Positions 39,158 to 48,050 of a stretch of DNA of 64,000 bases are shown here, one piece after another. This DNA comes from Actinomadura rupiterrae (lineage in GTDB: Bacteria; Actinomycetota; Actinomycetes; Streptosporangiales; Streptosporangiaceae), in NCBI RefSeq assembly GCF_024172125.1, contig NZ_JAMZEA010000008.1, forward strand, positions 1 through 64,000. The letters are read 5' to 3'. Every line of letters begins with the position of its first letter. The first letter of the stretch is position 1. Both the position numbers and the translations under genes were made by a program. The notes beneath the pieces were generated by a model, which was not told the DNA's origin, made no database searches, and worked only from the letters and a program-made list of their open reading frames with translations.

Positions 39158-40867
39158 CTAGTTCCCTGTGGAGGGCTCCGGATCGAACGACCGCAGGATC
39201 CGGTCGTAGAGCCGCGCACCAGGCGTCCACCGCGAGGCGCGGGTGTAGAAGAAGAACTCGTACCCGGCGACGCGGCTGCGCAGCGCGCGCGTCCCGCCGT
39301 CCCGGTTCCAGGTGAACTCCCATTCCGCCGCGTCCCGCGCGAGGTCGGGCGCGGGTTCGAGCCGCAGCCGGCGGTAGCCGGGGTAGGCGCCGTCCGCGGT
39401 CGCGGAGCGCTCGTCCGCGTGCAGGCCGCTGAGCGCGTCCCCGGGCGCCCGGACGATGGTGAGGCCCTCGTCGCCCGAGGGGGCCTTCCAGGCCACGCCG
39501 TTCCGGACGTGGTGGTTGTGCCAGTTCGCGGGGACCTCCACGCTGAACGCGCCCTCCGCGTGGAAGACGGTCGTCGGCGCCGACGCGCCGGGAACCGGCT
39601 GCAGCACCGCCGAGGCGCTCTTGCTCACCGAGGTCCAGCGCGCCGACCAGGCTCCGAGCGCCGCCACTCCGGCCAGCGCCGCGCCGAGCCCGAGCAACGC
39701 CCCGAGCCGCGGGCGCCGCGACGCGGGCATCCGGACGGCCGCCCGGCGCACCGAGCCGCGCCCGCCGCCCGTCCCGTAGACGGCGTTCTTGTCGGCCAGA
39801 CCATAGGCGTCCGCGTTCTTGTCGAACGGCTCGTACGGCCCTGCCTGCTTCAGGCTTCCGGCCTTCAGGCTCGTGGCGACGTCCGCGGCCTCGTCCACTA
39901 CGGCTGCGGGCGGCGCGTTCCCGTCGCTGGTCGACCGGTCGCTCTGAGCCGCGACGCCCGCAGGCCGCGCGCTCCCATCCGCGATGTTGGTCGAACGGGT
40001 GGTCTCGGCCGTGCTCACGGCGAGCCCCTCCGTGGCGTCGGCCTCGTTGGGCAGGGTGCGCAGGGCGTCGCGTAGGAGTTCCTCGACGTCGTCGGCGGTC
40101 AGGCGCTCGTCCGGGTCCTCGCGGAGCAGCCCCTCGACGACCGGGGCCAGCGTGCGCGAGGCGCGCGGCGGCTCGTACTCGCCAAGCAGCACCGCGACCA
40201 TCGACGCGAGCGCGTGGCAGCGCAGGAACGGCGAGCGCCCCTCCAGGGCGGCGTACAGCGTCGCGCCGAGCGACCACAGGTCGGACGCCGGGACGCTGGG
40301 CAGCCCCCGCACCCGCTCGGGCGGCAGGTAGGCGGGCGAGCCCTCGATGCCGGAGACCAGCGTGTCCTCCAGCTGGCGGCCGCCGTTGATGTGCACGGCG
40401 AGCCCGAAGTCCGTGAGCAGCACCCGCCCGTCATCGCAGAGCAGCACGTTGGACGGCTTGACGTCGCGGTGCAGGATCCCGGCGGTGTGCGCGGTGCGCA
40501 GCACCGACAGCAGCGCCAGCCCGACCTCGGCGGCGCGCGCGGCCGGGAGCCGGCCGTCCTGGGCGAGCACCGCGTGCAGCGAGCGCGCCTTCAGGTACTC
40601 CATGATGATCCAGGGCCGGCCGTCCTCCATCAGGATGTCGAAAACCTGGACGACGCCCGGATGGCGGAGCGCCGCGGTCGCCCGCGCCTCCTCGACCATC
40701 CGCCGGCACGCGAGCCGCCGCTCCCCGACGGTGAGGCGCTCCGGCAGGCGGACCTCCTTGACCGCCACCTCGCGGTCGAGCATCTCGTCGTGGGCCAGCC
40801 AGACGGTGCCCATCCCACCGCGCCCTACCACCGAGTGCAGGCGATACCTGCGCGCGAGCGGTATCAC
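39158..40867 (-). CDS. Membrane-spanning Ser/Thr protein kinase
   Basis: 569 aa from GTG 40867, which sits behind GGGGGAGAAGAG; the ATG five codons earlier would place that ribosome site inside the gene. Pkn2-type kinase domain (about 5-265): VGRGGMGTVW, invariant Lys in VAVKEV, catalytic HRDVKPSN, DFG, activation segment GSPAYLPPE and DLWSLGATLY. A 100-residue disordered linker precedes one transmembrane helix (LGALLGLGAALAGVAALGAW, about 385-405) and an extracellular beta-rich domain ending FDPEPSTGN. It is the last gene on this strand after the PIG-L/flippase pair. Confidence 0.92.
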   Translation of the reverse strand: MIPLARRYRLHSVVGRGGMGTVWLAHDEMLDREVAVKEVRLPERLTVGERRLACRRMVEEARATAALRHPGVVQVFDILMEDGRPWIIMEYLKARSLHAVLAQDGRLPAARAAEVGLALLSVLRTAHTAGILHRDVKPSNVLLCDDGRVLLTDFGLAVHINGGRQLEDTLVSGIEGSPAYLPPERVRGLPSVPASDLWSLGATLYAALEGRSPFLRCHALASMVAVLLGEYEPPRASRTLAPVVEGLLREDPDERLTADDVEELLRDALRTLPNEADATEGLAVSTAETTRSTNIADGSARPAGVAAQSDRSTSDGNAPPAAVVDEAADVATSLKAGSLKQAGPYEPFDKNADAYGLADKNAVYGTGGGRGSVRRAAVRMPASRRPRLGALLGLGAALAGVAALGAWSARWTSVSKSASAVLQPVPGASAPTTVFHAEGAFSVEVPANWHNHHVRNGVAWKAPSGDEGLTIVRAPGDALSGLHADERSATADGAYPGYRRLRLEPAPDLARDAAEWEFTWNRDGGTRALRSRVAGYEFFFYTRASRWTPGARLYDRILRSFDPEPSTGN

Positions 40868-40949
40868 CTCTTCTCCCCCCATGAGGTGGTTATCGGTCGC
40901 CCGCGCTCAAGGCATGTTCCACCGGTGGTAACAATATCCTTACGTTGAG

Positions 40950-41993
40950 TCATTTGCGGACCAATGCCCGATACGCCGGAACTGCCGGGACGCTCCGGGA
41001 GCGGCGGCTCAGCAGCCAGCCCAGCCAGCCCGCGCCGCCCGCCGGGATCTCCACGGCGTAGGTGTAGAAGGAGTACAGGATCGTCGCCGCGGCGGCCGGA
41101 CCGGCGGCCACGCCGAAGTGCACGAGCAGCGCGGCGGTCCCGGTCTCGCTGATCCCCGCGCCGCTCGGCGTGATGATCGCCGTGGTGAGCATCCGGTTGA
41201 TCGCGAACACCGCGGCCGCCTCGGCGACCTGCACGTGCGCGCCGACCGCGAGCAGGCAGGCGTACAGCAGCGCGGCCTGGAGCAGCAGGTAGGCGGCCAT
41301 GCCCGCGGTGAGGCCGCGCCAGCCGGTGCGCAGGACGTCCACGGTCCGGTCCCGCACCGACAGCAGCACGCCGTCCCCCCGGAGCAGCGGACGTCCGGCA
41401 CGGGCGGGCAGGCGGCGGGCCAGCGCGCGCAGGCGGTCGTCCACGGCCCGGGCCGCCTTCGGCGAGCGCAGCGCGAGCGCCAGGACGCCGACGATGCCCA
41501 GCAGGACGGCGGCGGCGAGCAGCGCCATCGCGGCCATCCGGCGGCCCGGCAGCTCGCCCGCGACCAGCAGCACGACGATCCCGACGGCGGGCAGCAGCAG
41601 CCGCGCCAGCACGTTCCATATGCCCGTGACCAGCGCGGACACCGTGATCGAGGCGTTCCGGTGGCCCCAGCCGCGGGCCATCGCGAAGGTGACCGCGAGG
41701 CCCGCCGCGCCGCCGAACGGCAGCAGGTTGCTGACCGCGCTGCCGACCGTGTTGAGCAGCAGCCCCTGCCAGTTGGTCAGGCCCGGCAGGGACGCCTTGA
41801 GCACGTAGGTGTAGGCCCAGAGCCCGGCGAACCAGAGCAGCGTGAGCCCGGCCAGCTCCCAGAGGGCGAGCCGGGACAACTCGCGGCCGATCTCCGCCCA
41901 GTCCACGCCCACCAGGTAGGGCAGCGCGACGAGCAGTCCGGCCGCCCCCGCCAGCGACAGCACCGACAGGACGGCCCGGGTGGGGCGGCTCAA
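40950..41993 (-). CDS. Lysylphosphatidylglycerol-synthase-TM-like (UPF0104) flippase-type membrane protein
   Basis: 347 aa, TTG start (TTGA overlap with the PIG-L stop, GGCGGAG upstream), about eight helices. The family pattern GLLLNTVGSAVSNLLPFGGAAGLAVTFAMARGWGHR and FAINRMLTTAIITPSGAGISETGTAALLVHFGVAAG is clear; it is the membrane half of MprF-type proteins without the lysyl-transferase domain. Stand-alone members are thought to flip or regulate lipids or glycolipids. Coupled to a PIG-L deacetylase and next to a divergent GT4 gene, which suggests a glycolipid or surface glycan route (inference). Confidence 0.88.
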   Translation of the reverse strand: MSRPTRAVLSVLSLAGAAGLLVALPYLVGVDWAEIGRELSRLALWELAGLTLLWFAGLWAYTYVLKASLPGLTNWQGLLLNTVGSAVSNLLPFGGAAGLAVTFAMARGWGHRNASITVSALVTGIWNVLARLLLPAVGIVVLLVAGELPGRRMAAMALLAAAVLLGIVGVLALALRSPKAARAVDDRLRALARRLPARAGRPLLRGDGVLLSVRDRTVDVLRTGWRGLTAGMAAYLLLQAALLYACLLAVGAHVQVAEAAAVFAINRMLTTAIITPSGAGISETGTAALLVHFGVAAGPAAAATILYSFYTYAVEIPAGGAGWLGWLLSRRSRSVPAVPAYRALVRK

Positions 41994-42892
41994 TGCTCCG
42001 CCGTATCCGCCGCCAACGCGGGTTCGCCGGGTTCCGGCGCCGGTGCCCTGTGCGGCCAGGACGCCAGCGGATGCCGCAGGACGGTCCCCGGCGGCAGATC
42101 GCGCCGGACGTACCACTCGGTGCCCAAAGCGCGCCGGAACAGCGGTCCGGGAAGCCGCAGCAGCGCGGCCAGCGTCCGGACGGACTCCCCGCCGGTGGTC
42201 TGGGTCGCGTGCGCCGCCATCGCGGCCCGCTTCGCGGCGGCGAACCGGCGCACCGGCACCCGGTGCGTGATCTCCGCACTCGGCGAATAAGCCCTCTCGA
42301 AGGACGCGACGTCCAGCGAGCGGGGCAGCAGGCGCCAGCGGGCGAGGCCGCGCAGCACGCGCAGCAGCAGGTCCCGGTCGACGGTCGCCTCAAGGACGAC
42401 GGGCGTCCCGGCCATCCTCGCCGCCTCCGTCCCGACCCGGTGCACCTGGACGTGGTCCGGGTGTCCGTACCCGCCCGCGGGGTCGTACACCACCAGCAGG
42501 TCGGCCGCCTCCTGCCGGAGCAGCTCGGCCAGCTCGGCAGCGGCCGCCTCCGGATGCGCGCGGGCGAACCCGCCCGGCGCGTCTCCGGCCAGCCCGGAGT
42601 CCTCGTATCCGAGCAGGACGACCCGCTCGCACCCGAGCGCCCGCGCGGAATCGTGCAGCTCAGCCGTCCGCACCACCCCGAGCCGCGCCCGCCGCCGCGC
42701 ATCCCGCCCCCGCGCATCCCGCCCCCGCTCCGCCGCTCCCGCCGGGGGGCCCGCGGTGAGGCCGCGCTCGCCGGCGGTGGCGACGACGAGCACCACGCGG
42801 TGCCCCTCGGCCGCCAGCAGCGCCATCGAACCCGCCGTGAGCAGCGCCTCATCGTCCGGATGGGCGTGGAAGAAGACGCACGTTCGTCGCAC
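41990..42892 (-). CDS. PIG-L family (LmbE-like) deacetylase
   Basis: 300 aa. Zn-binding motif FFHAHPDDEALLTAG at residues 7-21 (H11, D13, D14 typical), and GGYGHPDHVQVHRVG (about 140-155) with the second His cluster. Family members deacetylate N-acetyl-glucosaminyl groups (mycothiol, GPI-like, lincosamide and teicoplanin pathways). Residues about 56-66 contain a duplicated GRDAR, produced by an exact 15-bp tandem repeat (42697-42711, 42712-42726) in a variable loop. It stands opposite a GT4 gene, so the substrate may be the glycoside that enzyme makes. Confidence 0.92.
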   Translation of the reverse strand: MRRTCVFFHAHPDDEALLTAGSMALLAAEGHRVVLVVATAGERGLTAGPPAGAAERGRDARGRDARRRARLGVVRTAELHDSARALGCERVVLLGYEDSGLAGDAPGGFARAHPEAAAAELAELLRQEAADLLVVYDPAGGYGHPDHVQVHRVGTEAARMAGTPVVLEATVDRDLLLRVLRGLARWRLLPRSLDVASFERAYSPSAEITHRVPVRRFAAAKRAAMAAHATQTTGGESVRTLAALLRLPGPLFRRALGTEWYVRRDLPPGTVLRHPLASWPHRAPAPEPGEPALAADTAEH

Positions 42893-43003
42893 GGGATCTT
42901 GATTCCCGGGACGCGTGAAGGCCGGGCCCGCTCCGGGTCAAGGCTCGCCCATCCCCCGCGCGGTCGGGCGTGTCGCCGTGCGCCCCGACCGCACCGTCAG
43001 AGG

Positions 43004-44146
43004 GTGCGGATTCTCCACGTCAGCGACTGCTTCCCGCCCCGGCTCGGCGGCATCGAGGTGCAGGTGGACGAGCTGGCCCGGGCCCAGTACGGCACCGGCC
43101 ACGAGGTCGCCGTCGCCACCGCCACGCCCGCTCCGGCCGGTGCGGGCGAGCCGACGCCGTTCCCGGTGGCGCGGCTGGTCGCGCCGCTGCCCTGGGAGCT
43201 GCCGATCGGGCGCTCCCTGGGCCCGCTGCTGGACGACCTGAAACCGGACGTCGTGCACGTCCACGCGGGCGCGGTCTCGCCGTTCGCCTGGCGGGCCGTC
43301 CACAGCCTGGGGATAACGGGTCCGCCGGTCGTGCTGACCGTCCACAGCATGTGGGGGCCGGTCAGCCGGACGGTCTACCGGGCGCTCGTGCCCGGCTGGG
43401 CGCGCCGGCACGGCGGCGGGCTGGTGGTCACGACGGTGAGCGAGGCGGCGGCCCGTCCGATCCGCGCGGTCGTGGACGGGCGGCTCCCGGTCCGCGTCAT
43501 CTCGAACGGCATCGACCTAGCGCGATGGCACGCCGAGACGCCCGCCGAAGGGGACCGGCGCGTCGCACCCGTCCCACTCGAAGGCGACGGATCGGCGCAC
43601 GTGGTCGCGGTCGGACGCCTGGCACCCCGCAAGGAGCCGGTGAACCTGCTGCGGGTGCTGCGCGAGGCCGCGTCGGCGGTCCCGCTGCGCGCGACGATCG
43701 TCGGGGACGGCCCGGCGCGCCGGCGCATGGAGCGGTACCTGCGGCGGCACGGCATGTCCGGCTGGGTCCGGCTGACCGGACGCCTCGACCGCTCCGAGGT
43801 GCGGAACGTCCTGGAGACCGCGGACATGTTCCTGGCCCCCGCGTCCCGCGAGTCGTTCGGGCTCGCGGCCCTGGAGGCGCGCCTCGCGGGCGTGCCCGTG
43901 GTGGCCCAGGCGGGCGGCGGCGTCGCCGACTTCGTCACGTCCGGACGGGAGGGGCTGCTCGGCGGGACGCCGCGCGAGCTGGCGGCGGCGCTGGCGCGGC
44001 TGGCGTCCGACCCCGCGCTGCGGGGCCGGATCGCGGCGCACAACCGCGCCACCTCGCCCGTCCGGTGCTCGTGGCCCGCCGTGCTGGCGGCGTTCGACTC
44101 CTGCTACGAGGCGGCGTCGGCGAAGACCGACTTCGCCCACTTGTAG
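43004..44146 (+). CDS. GT4-family glycosyltransferase
   Basis: 380 aa, GTG start with only a weak ribosome site. GT-B fold: MRILHVSDCFPPRLGGIEVQVDELAR, PDVVHVHAG, VTTVSEAA, VRVISNGIDLARW, VGRLAPRKEPVNLLRVL, ATIVGDGPARRRME and the nucleotide-sugar motif APASRESFGLAALEARLAGVPVVAQAGGGVADFV. It resembles the MshA/PimB group of retaining transferases. The final about 14 codons run antisense through the 3' end of the convergent acyl-CoA synthetase gene (43-bp overlap). Confidence 0.9.
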   Translation: MRILHVSDCFPPRLGGIEVQVDELARAQYGTGHEVAVATATPAPAGAGEPTPFPVARLVAPLPWELPIGRSLGPLLDDLKPDVVHVHAGAVSPFAWRAVHSLGITGPPVVLTVHSMWGPVSRTVYRALVPGWARRHGGGLVVTTVSEAAARPIRAVVDGRLPVRVISNGIDLARWHAETPAEGDRRVAPVPLEGDGSAHVVAVGRLAPRKEPVNLLRVLREAASAVPLRATIVGDGPARRRMERYLRRHGMSGWVRLTGRLDRSEVRNVLETADMFLAPASRESFGLAALEARLAGVPVVAQAGGGVADFVTSGREGLLGGTPRELAAALARLASDPALRGRIAAHNRATSPVRCSWPAVLAAFDSCYEAASAKTDFAHL

Positions 44147-45690
44147 TCGGACTTGCCGACGGCCGTCCGCTGCACCTCGCTGACCAGGCGCACCTCGCGC
44201 GGCAGCTTGTATCCGGCGAGCCGGTCGCGGCAGTGCGCGGTCAGCTCCTCCAGCGTCGGGGACGTGCCCGGACGCGGCGCGACCACGGCCGCGACGCGCT
44301 GCCCGAACCGCTCGTCCGGCAGGCCGACCACGACGACGTCGTAGACGTCCGGGTGGTCCTTGAGGGCGACCTCGACCTCCTCGGGGTACACCTTCTCGCC
44401 GCCGGTGTTGATCATCAGCGAGCCGCGGCCGAGCAGCACGATCGTGCCGTCCTCCTCCAGCGACGCGAAGTCGCCGGGGACCGACCAGCGGACGCCGTCC
44501 GCGTCGGTGAAGAACGTGGTCGCGGTCTTCTTCGGGTCGTTGTAGTAGCCGAGCGGGATGTGCCCGGTCCGCGCGAGCTTGCCGATCTCGCCGGGCCGGA
44601 CGGGCTTGAGGTCGTCGTCCAGCACCGAGATCTCCGGCTTCATCATGAACCGGGCGGTGCCCTCCTTGCCGCCGACCGACGGCCCGCACGCGCCGGTCTC
44701 GGACGCGCCGTAGTTGTCGAGGAAGATCACGTTCGGCAGGTGGACCTTCAGCTCGTCCTTGGCGCCCTCGGTGAGCGGCGCGCCGCCGGACGCGATCGCG
44801 AACAGCGACGAGACGTCGTGGTCGCCGCTCGCCAGCTCCTTGGCGACCGGGCGCGCCATCACGTCGCCGACGATCATCAGCACGTTCGCCTGCTCCTCGG
44901 CGAGCAGCCGCAGCGCCTTGGCCGGGTCGAACGCGTGGTCGGTGTAGAGGACGACCTTGGCGCCGCTGAACAGGCCCATGAACGCCACCCACTGGCCCGC
45001 GCCGTGCATCACCGGCGCGCAGTCGAGCACCGCCATCGCGGGCTGCTCGGCGTTGGCGGCGAGGGCCTCCGGGCTGGTCACCGGGTCGCCGAGGACGTTC
45101 CCGCCGCCGAGCGCGCCGAAGAAGATGTCCTCGCAGCGCCACTCGACGCCCTTGGGGTAGCCGGTCGTCCCGCCGGTATACATGATGTAGCGGTCGTCGC
45201 TGGACCGCGCGGGGAAGTCGTCGTCGCCGGTCGCCTCGCCGAGCGCCTTCTCGTACTCGACCGCGCCGGGGATCTCGGCGTCCGCGCCGTCCTCCAGGAC
45301 GACCACGTGCCGCAGCCTGGGCAGGTCGCCGCGGACGTCCTGGACCTTGGCCAGCAGCGACCGCTCGCCGACCAGCGCGACCGAGTCGGAGTCCGAGAGC
45401 ACGTGGTGCAGCTCGGCGGACACGTACCGGTAGTTCACCGGGATCGGCACCGCGCGGATCTTGAAGATGCCGAGCATGGTCTCCAGCCACTCGGCGCGGT
45501 TGAACGCGAGGATCGCGACGTGCTCGCCCGGCTGGACCCCGGCGCCCGCGAGGTGGTGCCCCACGCGGCTGGCGCGCTCGTTGAGCTCGGCGTACGTTCG
45601 GCGCTGGTCACCCGCGACGAGAGCCGGTCTGTCGGGACCCGCCTCCGCGAGGATTTCCAGGAGATCCGCCAGGTTGTAGCTCCGCGCCAT
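44104..45690 (-). CDS. Acyl-CoA synthetase, FadD-type with GGTTG P-loop
   Basis: 528 aa ANL enzyme. Start MARSYNLADLLEILAEAGPDRPALVAGDQRRTYAEL; P-loop MYTGGTTGYPKGVEWR, with Gly-Gly-Thr-Thr instead of Ser-Gly-Thr-Thr; VMHGAGQWVAFMGLFSG; FLDNYGASETGACGP; SLMINTGGEKVYPEEVEVALKDHPDVYDVVVVG; C-terminal AVGKSDYKWAK with the catalytic Lys. The GGTTG loop and the WR/EDIF block are features of steroid side-chain and related FadD ligases of actinobacteria. A second very similar ligase lies at 49950. Convergent with the GT4 gene. Confidence 0.92.
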   Translation of the reverse strand: MARSYNLADLLEILAEAGPDRPALVAGDQRRTYAELNERASRVGHHLAGAGVQPGEHVAILAFNRAEWLETMLGIFKIRAVPIPVNYRYVSAELHHVLSDSDSVALVGERSLLAKVQDVRGDLPRLRHVVVLEDGADAEIPGAVEYEKALGEATGDDDFPARSSDDRYIMYTGGTTGYPKGVEWRCEDIFFGALGGGNVLGDPVTSPEALAANAEQPAMAVLDCAPVMHGAGQWVAFMGLFSGAKVVLYTDHAFDPAKALRLLAEEQANVLMIVGDVMARPVAKELASGDHDVSSLFAIASGGAPLTEGAKDELKVHLPNVIFLDNYGASETGACGPSVGGKEGTARFMMKPEISVLDDDLKPVRPGEIGKLARTGHIPLGYYNDPKKTATTFFTDADGVRWSVPGDFASLEEDGTIVLLGRGSLMINTGGEKVYPEEVEVALKDHPDVYDVVVVGLPDERFGQRVAAVVAPRPGTSPTLEELTAHCRDRLAGYKLPREVRLVSEVQRTAVGKSDYKWAKSVFADAAS

Positions 45691-45802
45691 GGCCACACGT
45701 CCTCGGTTCGGGGTGGGTACCGGGTGCCCCCGATGATTTCCCGGCACCCGGTGCTCACTCAATACTTCTGGACGCCCCGTCCAATGAGATGGGTCACATC
45801 CC

Positions 45803-47179
45803 TCAGAATCGGACAAACCTCAAGGTCGTGGGGACTCCACTGTCGACAAGGCGCCCGTCCGGACCGAACGTACCCAGGCCGAAGTCGTTGTCGTTCATGA
45901 CCGCGAGGGTGCGCCGCCCGGCGAGCGCGACACCCTCGATCTTGCCCGGGACGCCCGGGACCTTGGCCAGATCGACGGCGAGGGTCTTCGGCAGCGCGGT
46001 CACGCCCGCCGGGACGTCCGGGGACGCCTCGAAGGACGGCGTGGTCGCGGTGTCGTCCCAGCGCGAGCCGAGGATGTTCGTCGCCGTGCGGACGTCCACC
46101 GAGTACAGCCGGGCGAGGCGGTCGGTGCGCTCGTCCACGAGGATCCGGCCGTCCGGAAGGGCGGTCAGCGCGGAGATCTTCATCTCCGACTGCTTGCCGC
46201 CGCTCTGCGGGTCGAACGAGGAGACGTCCTCGAAGCGGTAGGCGAACTCGCCGGTGACCTCGTCCTTGCGCAGGTCGAACCGGAGGATCCGGCCGTTCCG
46301 GGACACCTTGGACGTCTTCTTGTCCGGGTTGGACAGCGGGCTCTGCACCGCCGCGTACAGGTAGCGGCCGTCCGGGCTGATCGTCAGGCCCTCGAAACCG
46401 CGGTTGTAGGTGCGCTTGTTGAGGATCGCGGGCAGGTTCGCCTTGATCGGCGAGTGCGCGCCCTGGCCCGGCCAGCCCTGCGGGACGTACCGCTTGATCA
46501 CGCGCCCGTGCCGGTCCAGGTGCAGCAGGGACGGCCCGTACTCCTCGGCGATCCAGAACCCGCCGTCGCGCGTGCGCACGAGGCCCTCGGTGTCGATCCC
46601 GTCAGGGTTGTAGGCCAGCTGCGTCTTGCCGTCGAAGGAGTAGGGCGCGTCCTCGCGTCCGGGCACGTTCGGCAGGCCCGTCACCGGACGGCCGTCCCGC
46701 GCGCGGACCGGCAGCGCCTTCACGATCTTCAGGACGCCCTTGTGCGCCCTGACCTTGACGATCGTCGGGTCGAAGGAGGGGACGGGGAACGTCGTGCGGT
46801 CCTCGCCGTCCACGGTGACGGTGCCGTTCGGGCCGCGGTCGGTGATCGCCCAGAACTCGTCGTTCGGAGTTCCGGGCTCGTGGAACAGGTCGCTGCCGAT
46901 CCCGCCGAGCGCGACGCCGTGATCGTCGGCGATGCTGTGCGGCAGGAGCCGGTTCTGGAACTGGGCCAGCGGGATGCGCGGCAGCGTGGCGCCGCCGGTC
47001 TTGGCGTGGTCCGCGCCTGCCGGAGCAGCGCTGTCTGCCGCTACCGCGGGGGTGCTGTCTGCCGCTACCGCGGGGGTGCTGTCTGCCGCTACCGCGGAGG
47101 TGGCAGCGGCGGCGGGGAAGGCGATGGCGGCGGCCAGGGCGGCCGCGGCGGCCTTGTAAAGGGATGAGCGATCGGTCAC
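45803..47179 (-). CDS. Secreted esterase-like/phytase-like protein
   Basis: 458 aa. Sec signal peptide (MTDRSSLYKAAAAALAAAIAFPAAAATSAVA) followed by a triple VAADSTPA repeat linker. The body (about 60-458) is the beta-propeller-like esterase-like activity of phytase family domain: GGIGSDLFHEPGTPNDEFWAITDRGPNG, PDGIDTEGLVRTRDGGFWIAEEYGPSLLHLD, NRGFEGLTISPDGRYLYAAVQSPL and KIEGVALAGRRTLAVMNDNDFG. The acidic clusters resemble Ca-binding sites of such propellers. Activity (phosphoester hydrolysis) is assumed from the family name only. Monocistronic. Confidence 0.88.
   Translation of the reverse strand: MTDRSSLYKAAAAALAAAIAFPAAAATSAVAADSTPAVAADSTPAVAADSAAPAGADHAKTGGATLPRIPLAQFQNRLLPHSIADDHGVALGGIGSDLFHEPGTPNDEFWAITDRGPNGTVTVDGEDRTTFPVPSFDPTIVKVRAHKGVLKIVKALPVRARDGRPVTGLPNVPGREDAPYSFDGKTQLAYNPDGIDTEGLVRTRDGGFWIAEEYGPSLLHLDRHGRVIKRYVPQGWPGQGAHSPIKANLPAILNKRTYNRGFEGLTISPDGRYLYAAVQSPLSNPDKKTSKVSRNGRILRFDLRKDEVTGEFAYRFEDVSSFDPQSGGKQSEMKISALTALPDGRILVDERTDRLARLYSVDVRTATNILGSRWDDTATTPSFEASPDVPAGVTALPKTLAVDLAKVPGVPGKIEGVALAGRRTLAVMNDNDFGLGTFGPDGRLVDSGVPTTLRFVRF
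47030..47101 (-). repeat. Three 24-bp in-frame repeats in the phytase-like leader region
   Basis: Units 47030-47053, 47054-47077 and 47078-47101 differ by one base. Each encodes eight residues (VAADSTPA) just after the signal peptide. The nearly identical DNA shows recent slippage; length polymorphism between strains is likely. Confidence 0.9.
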
Positions 47180-47383
47180 AGCCGGAAATTAGGGGTCCCG
47201 GATGTCCAGCGGGTGATCAGCGGGTGAATGCCCAGGTCGGACGGGGTTTGCGCGGTCCGGTCCCAGGAGTCGCGGCAGTGCGCTGGAACCCCTGGCGGCG
47301 ACAGGCCGCAGTGTTCTTACACCGCTCTTATCCGCGGACCGGCATGCTGAGCCGTAACGATTACGTATCAGACGGGGGTAGCG

Positions 47384-47977
47384 GTGAGCGCAGGCACAGT
47401 GGCGTGGACGCCTCCGACGTGGGAGGAGATCGTCGACCAGCACTCCACCAGGGTGTTCCGGTTGGCGTACCGGCTGACCGGGAACCGGCACGACGCCGAG
47501 GACCTCACCCAGGACGTGTTCGTCCGGGTGTTCCGGTCGCTGTCGTCCTACACGCCGGGCACGTTCGAGGGCTGGCTCCACCGCATCACCACCAACCTCT
47601 TCCTCGACCGCGCGCGCCGCAAGCAGCGCATCCGGTTCGACGCGCTCGCCGAGGACGCCGACGAGCGGCTGGAGGGCCGCGAGGTCTCGCCCGCGCAGTC
47701 CTACGACGACCGGCACCTCGACGCCGACATCCAGACCGCGCTCGACTCGCTCGCGCCCGAGTACCGGGCCGCCGTCGTGCTCTGCGACATCGAGGGCCTC
47801 ACCTACGAGGAGATCGCGGCCTCGCTGGGGGTCAAGCTCGGAACGGTCCGCAGCCGCATCCACCGCGGGCGCGCCCAGCTGCGCGTCGCCCTGGAGCACC
47901 GCCGCCCGGCCGCCCCGGCCCCGGCCCCGGCTCCGGCTCCGTCGGCGTCGCAGGAGTGCGTGACGACCGCGCCGTAG
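47384..47977 (+). CDS. sigE: ECF sigma factor, SigE-like
   Basis: 197 aa, GTG start after GGGGG. Sigma-2: RVFRLAYRLTGNRHDAEDLTQDVFVRVFRSLSSYTPGTFEGWLHRITTNLFLDRARRKQRIRFDAL. Sigma-4: LDSLAPEYRAAVVLCDIEGLTYEEIAASLGVKLGTVRSRIHRGRAQLRVAL. The LTQDVFVRVFRSL and TPGTFEGWLHRITTN blocks match mycobacterial/streptomycete SigE, the envelope-stress sigma. It ends with an unusual Ala-Pro repeat tail. In mycobacteria an anti-sigma gene (rseA) follows directly; here the next gene is on the opposite strand, so the regulator is missing or elsewhere. Confidence 0.9.
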   Translation: MSAGTVAWTPPTWEEIVDQHSTRVFRLAYRLTGNRHDAEDLTQDVFVRVFRSLSSYTPGTFEGWLHRITTNLFLDRARRKQRIRFDALAEDADERLEGREVSPAQSYDDRHLDADIQTALDSLAPEYRAAVVLCDIEGLTYEEIAASLGVKLGTVRSRIHRGRAQLRVALEHRRPAAPAPAPAPAPSASQECVTTAP

Positions 47978-48050
47978 CGGTCCCGAAAGACTTGAGCCGT
48001 GCGGAGCAGGCGCCGCACGGCTCAAACATGTGCGCTCAGTGTGCTCGCCG

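Noticed and set aside
40919..40928. CCACCGGTGG palindrome upstream of the Ser/Thr kinase as an operator
   Set aside because: A 10-bp GC-only palindrome is expected by chance in this composition; no half-site extension or second copy.
41993..43003. Long in-frame extension upstream of the GT4 start
   Set aside because: Antisense to the PIG-L gene with Arg/Pro-rich composition; the GT-B domain begins at GTG 43004.
47285..47314. GGAAC...GTT as a SigE autoregulatory promoter
   Set aside because: The spacer is 22 nt, too long for ECF promoters (about 15-18).
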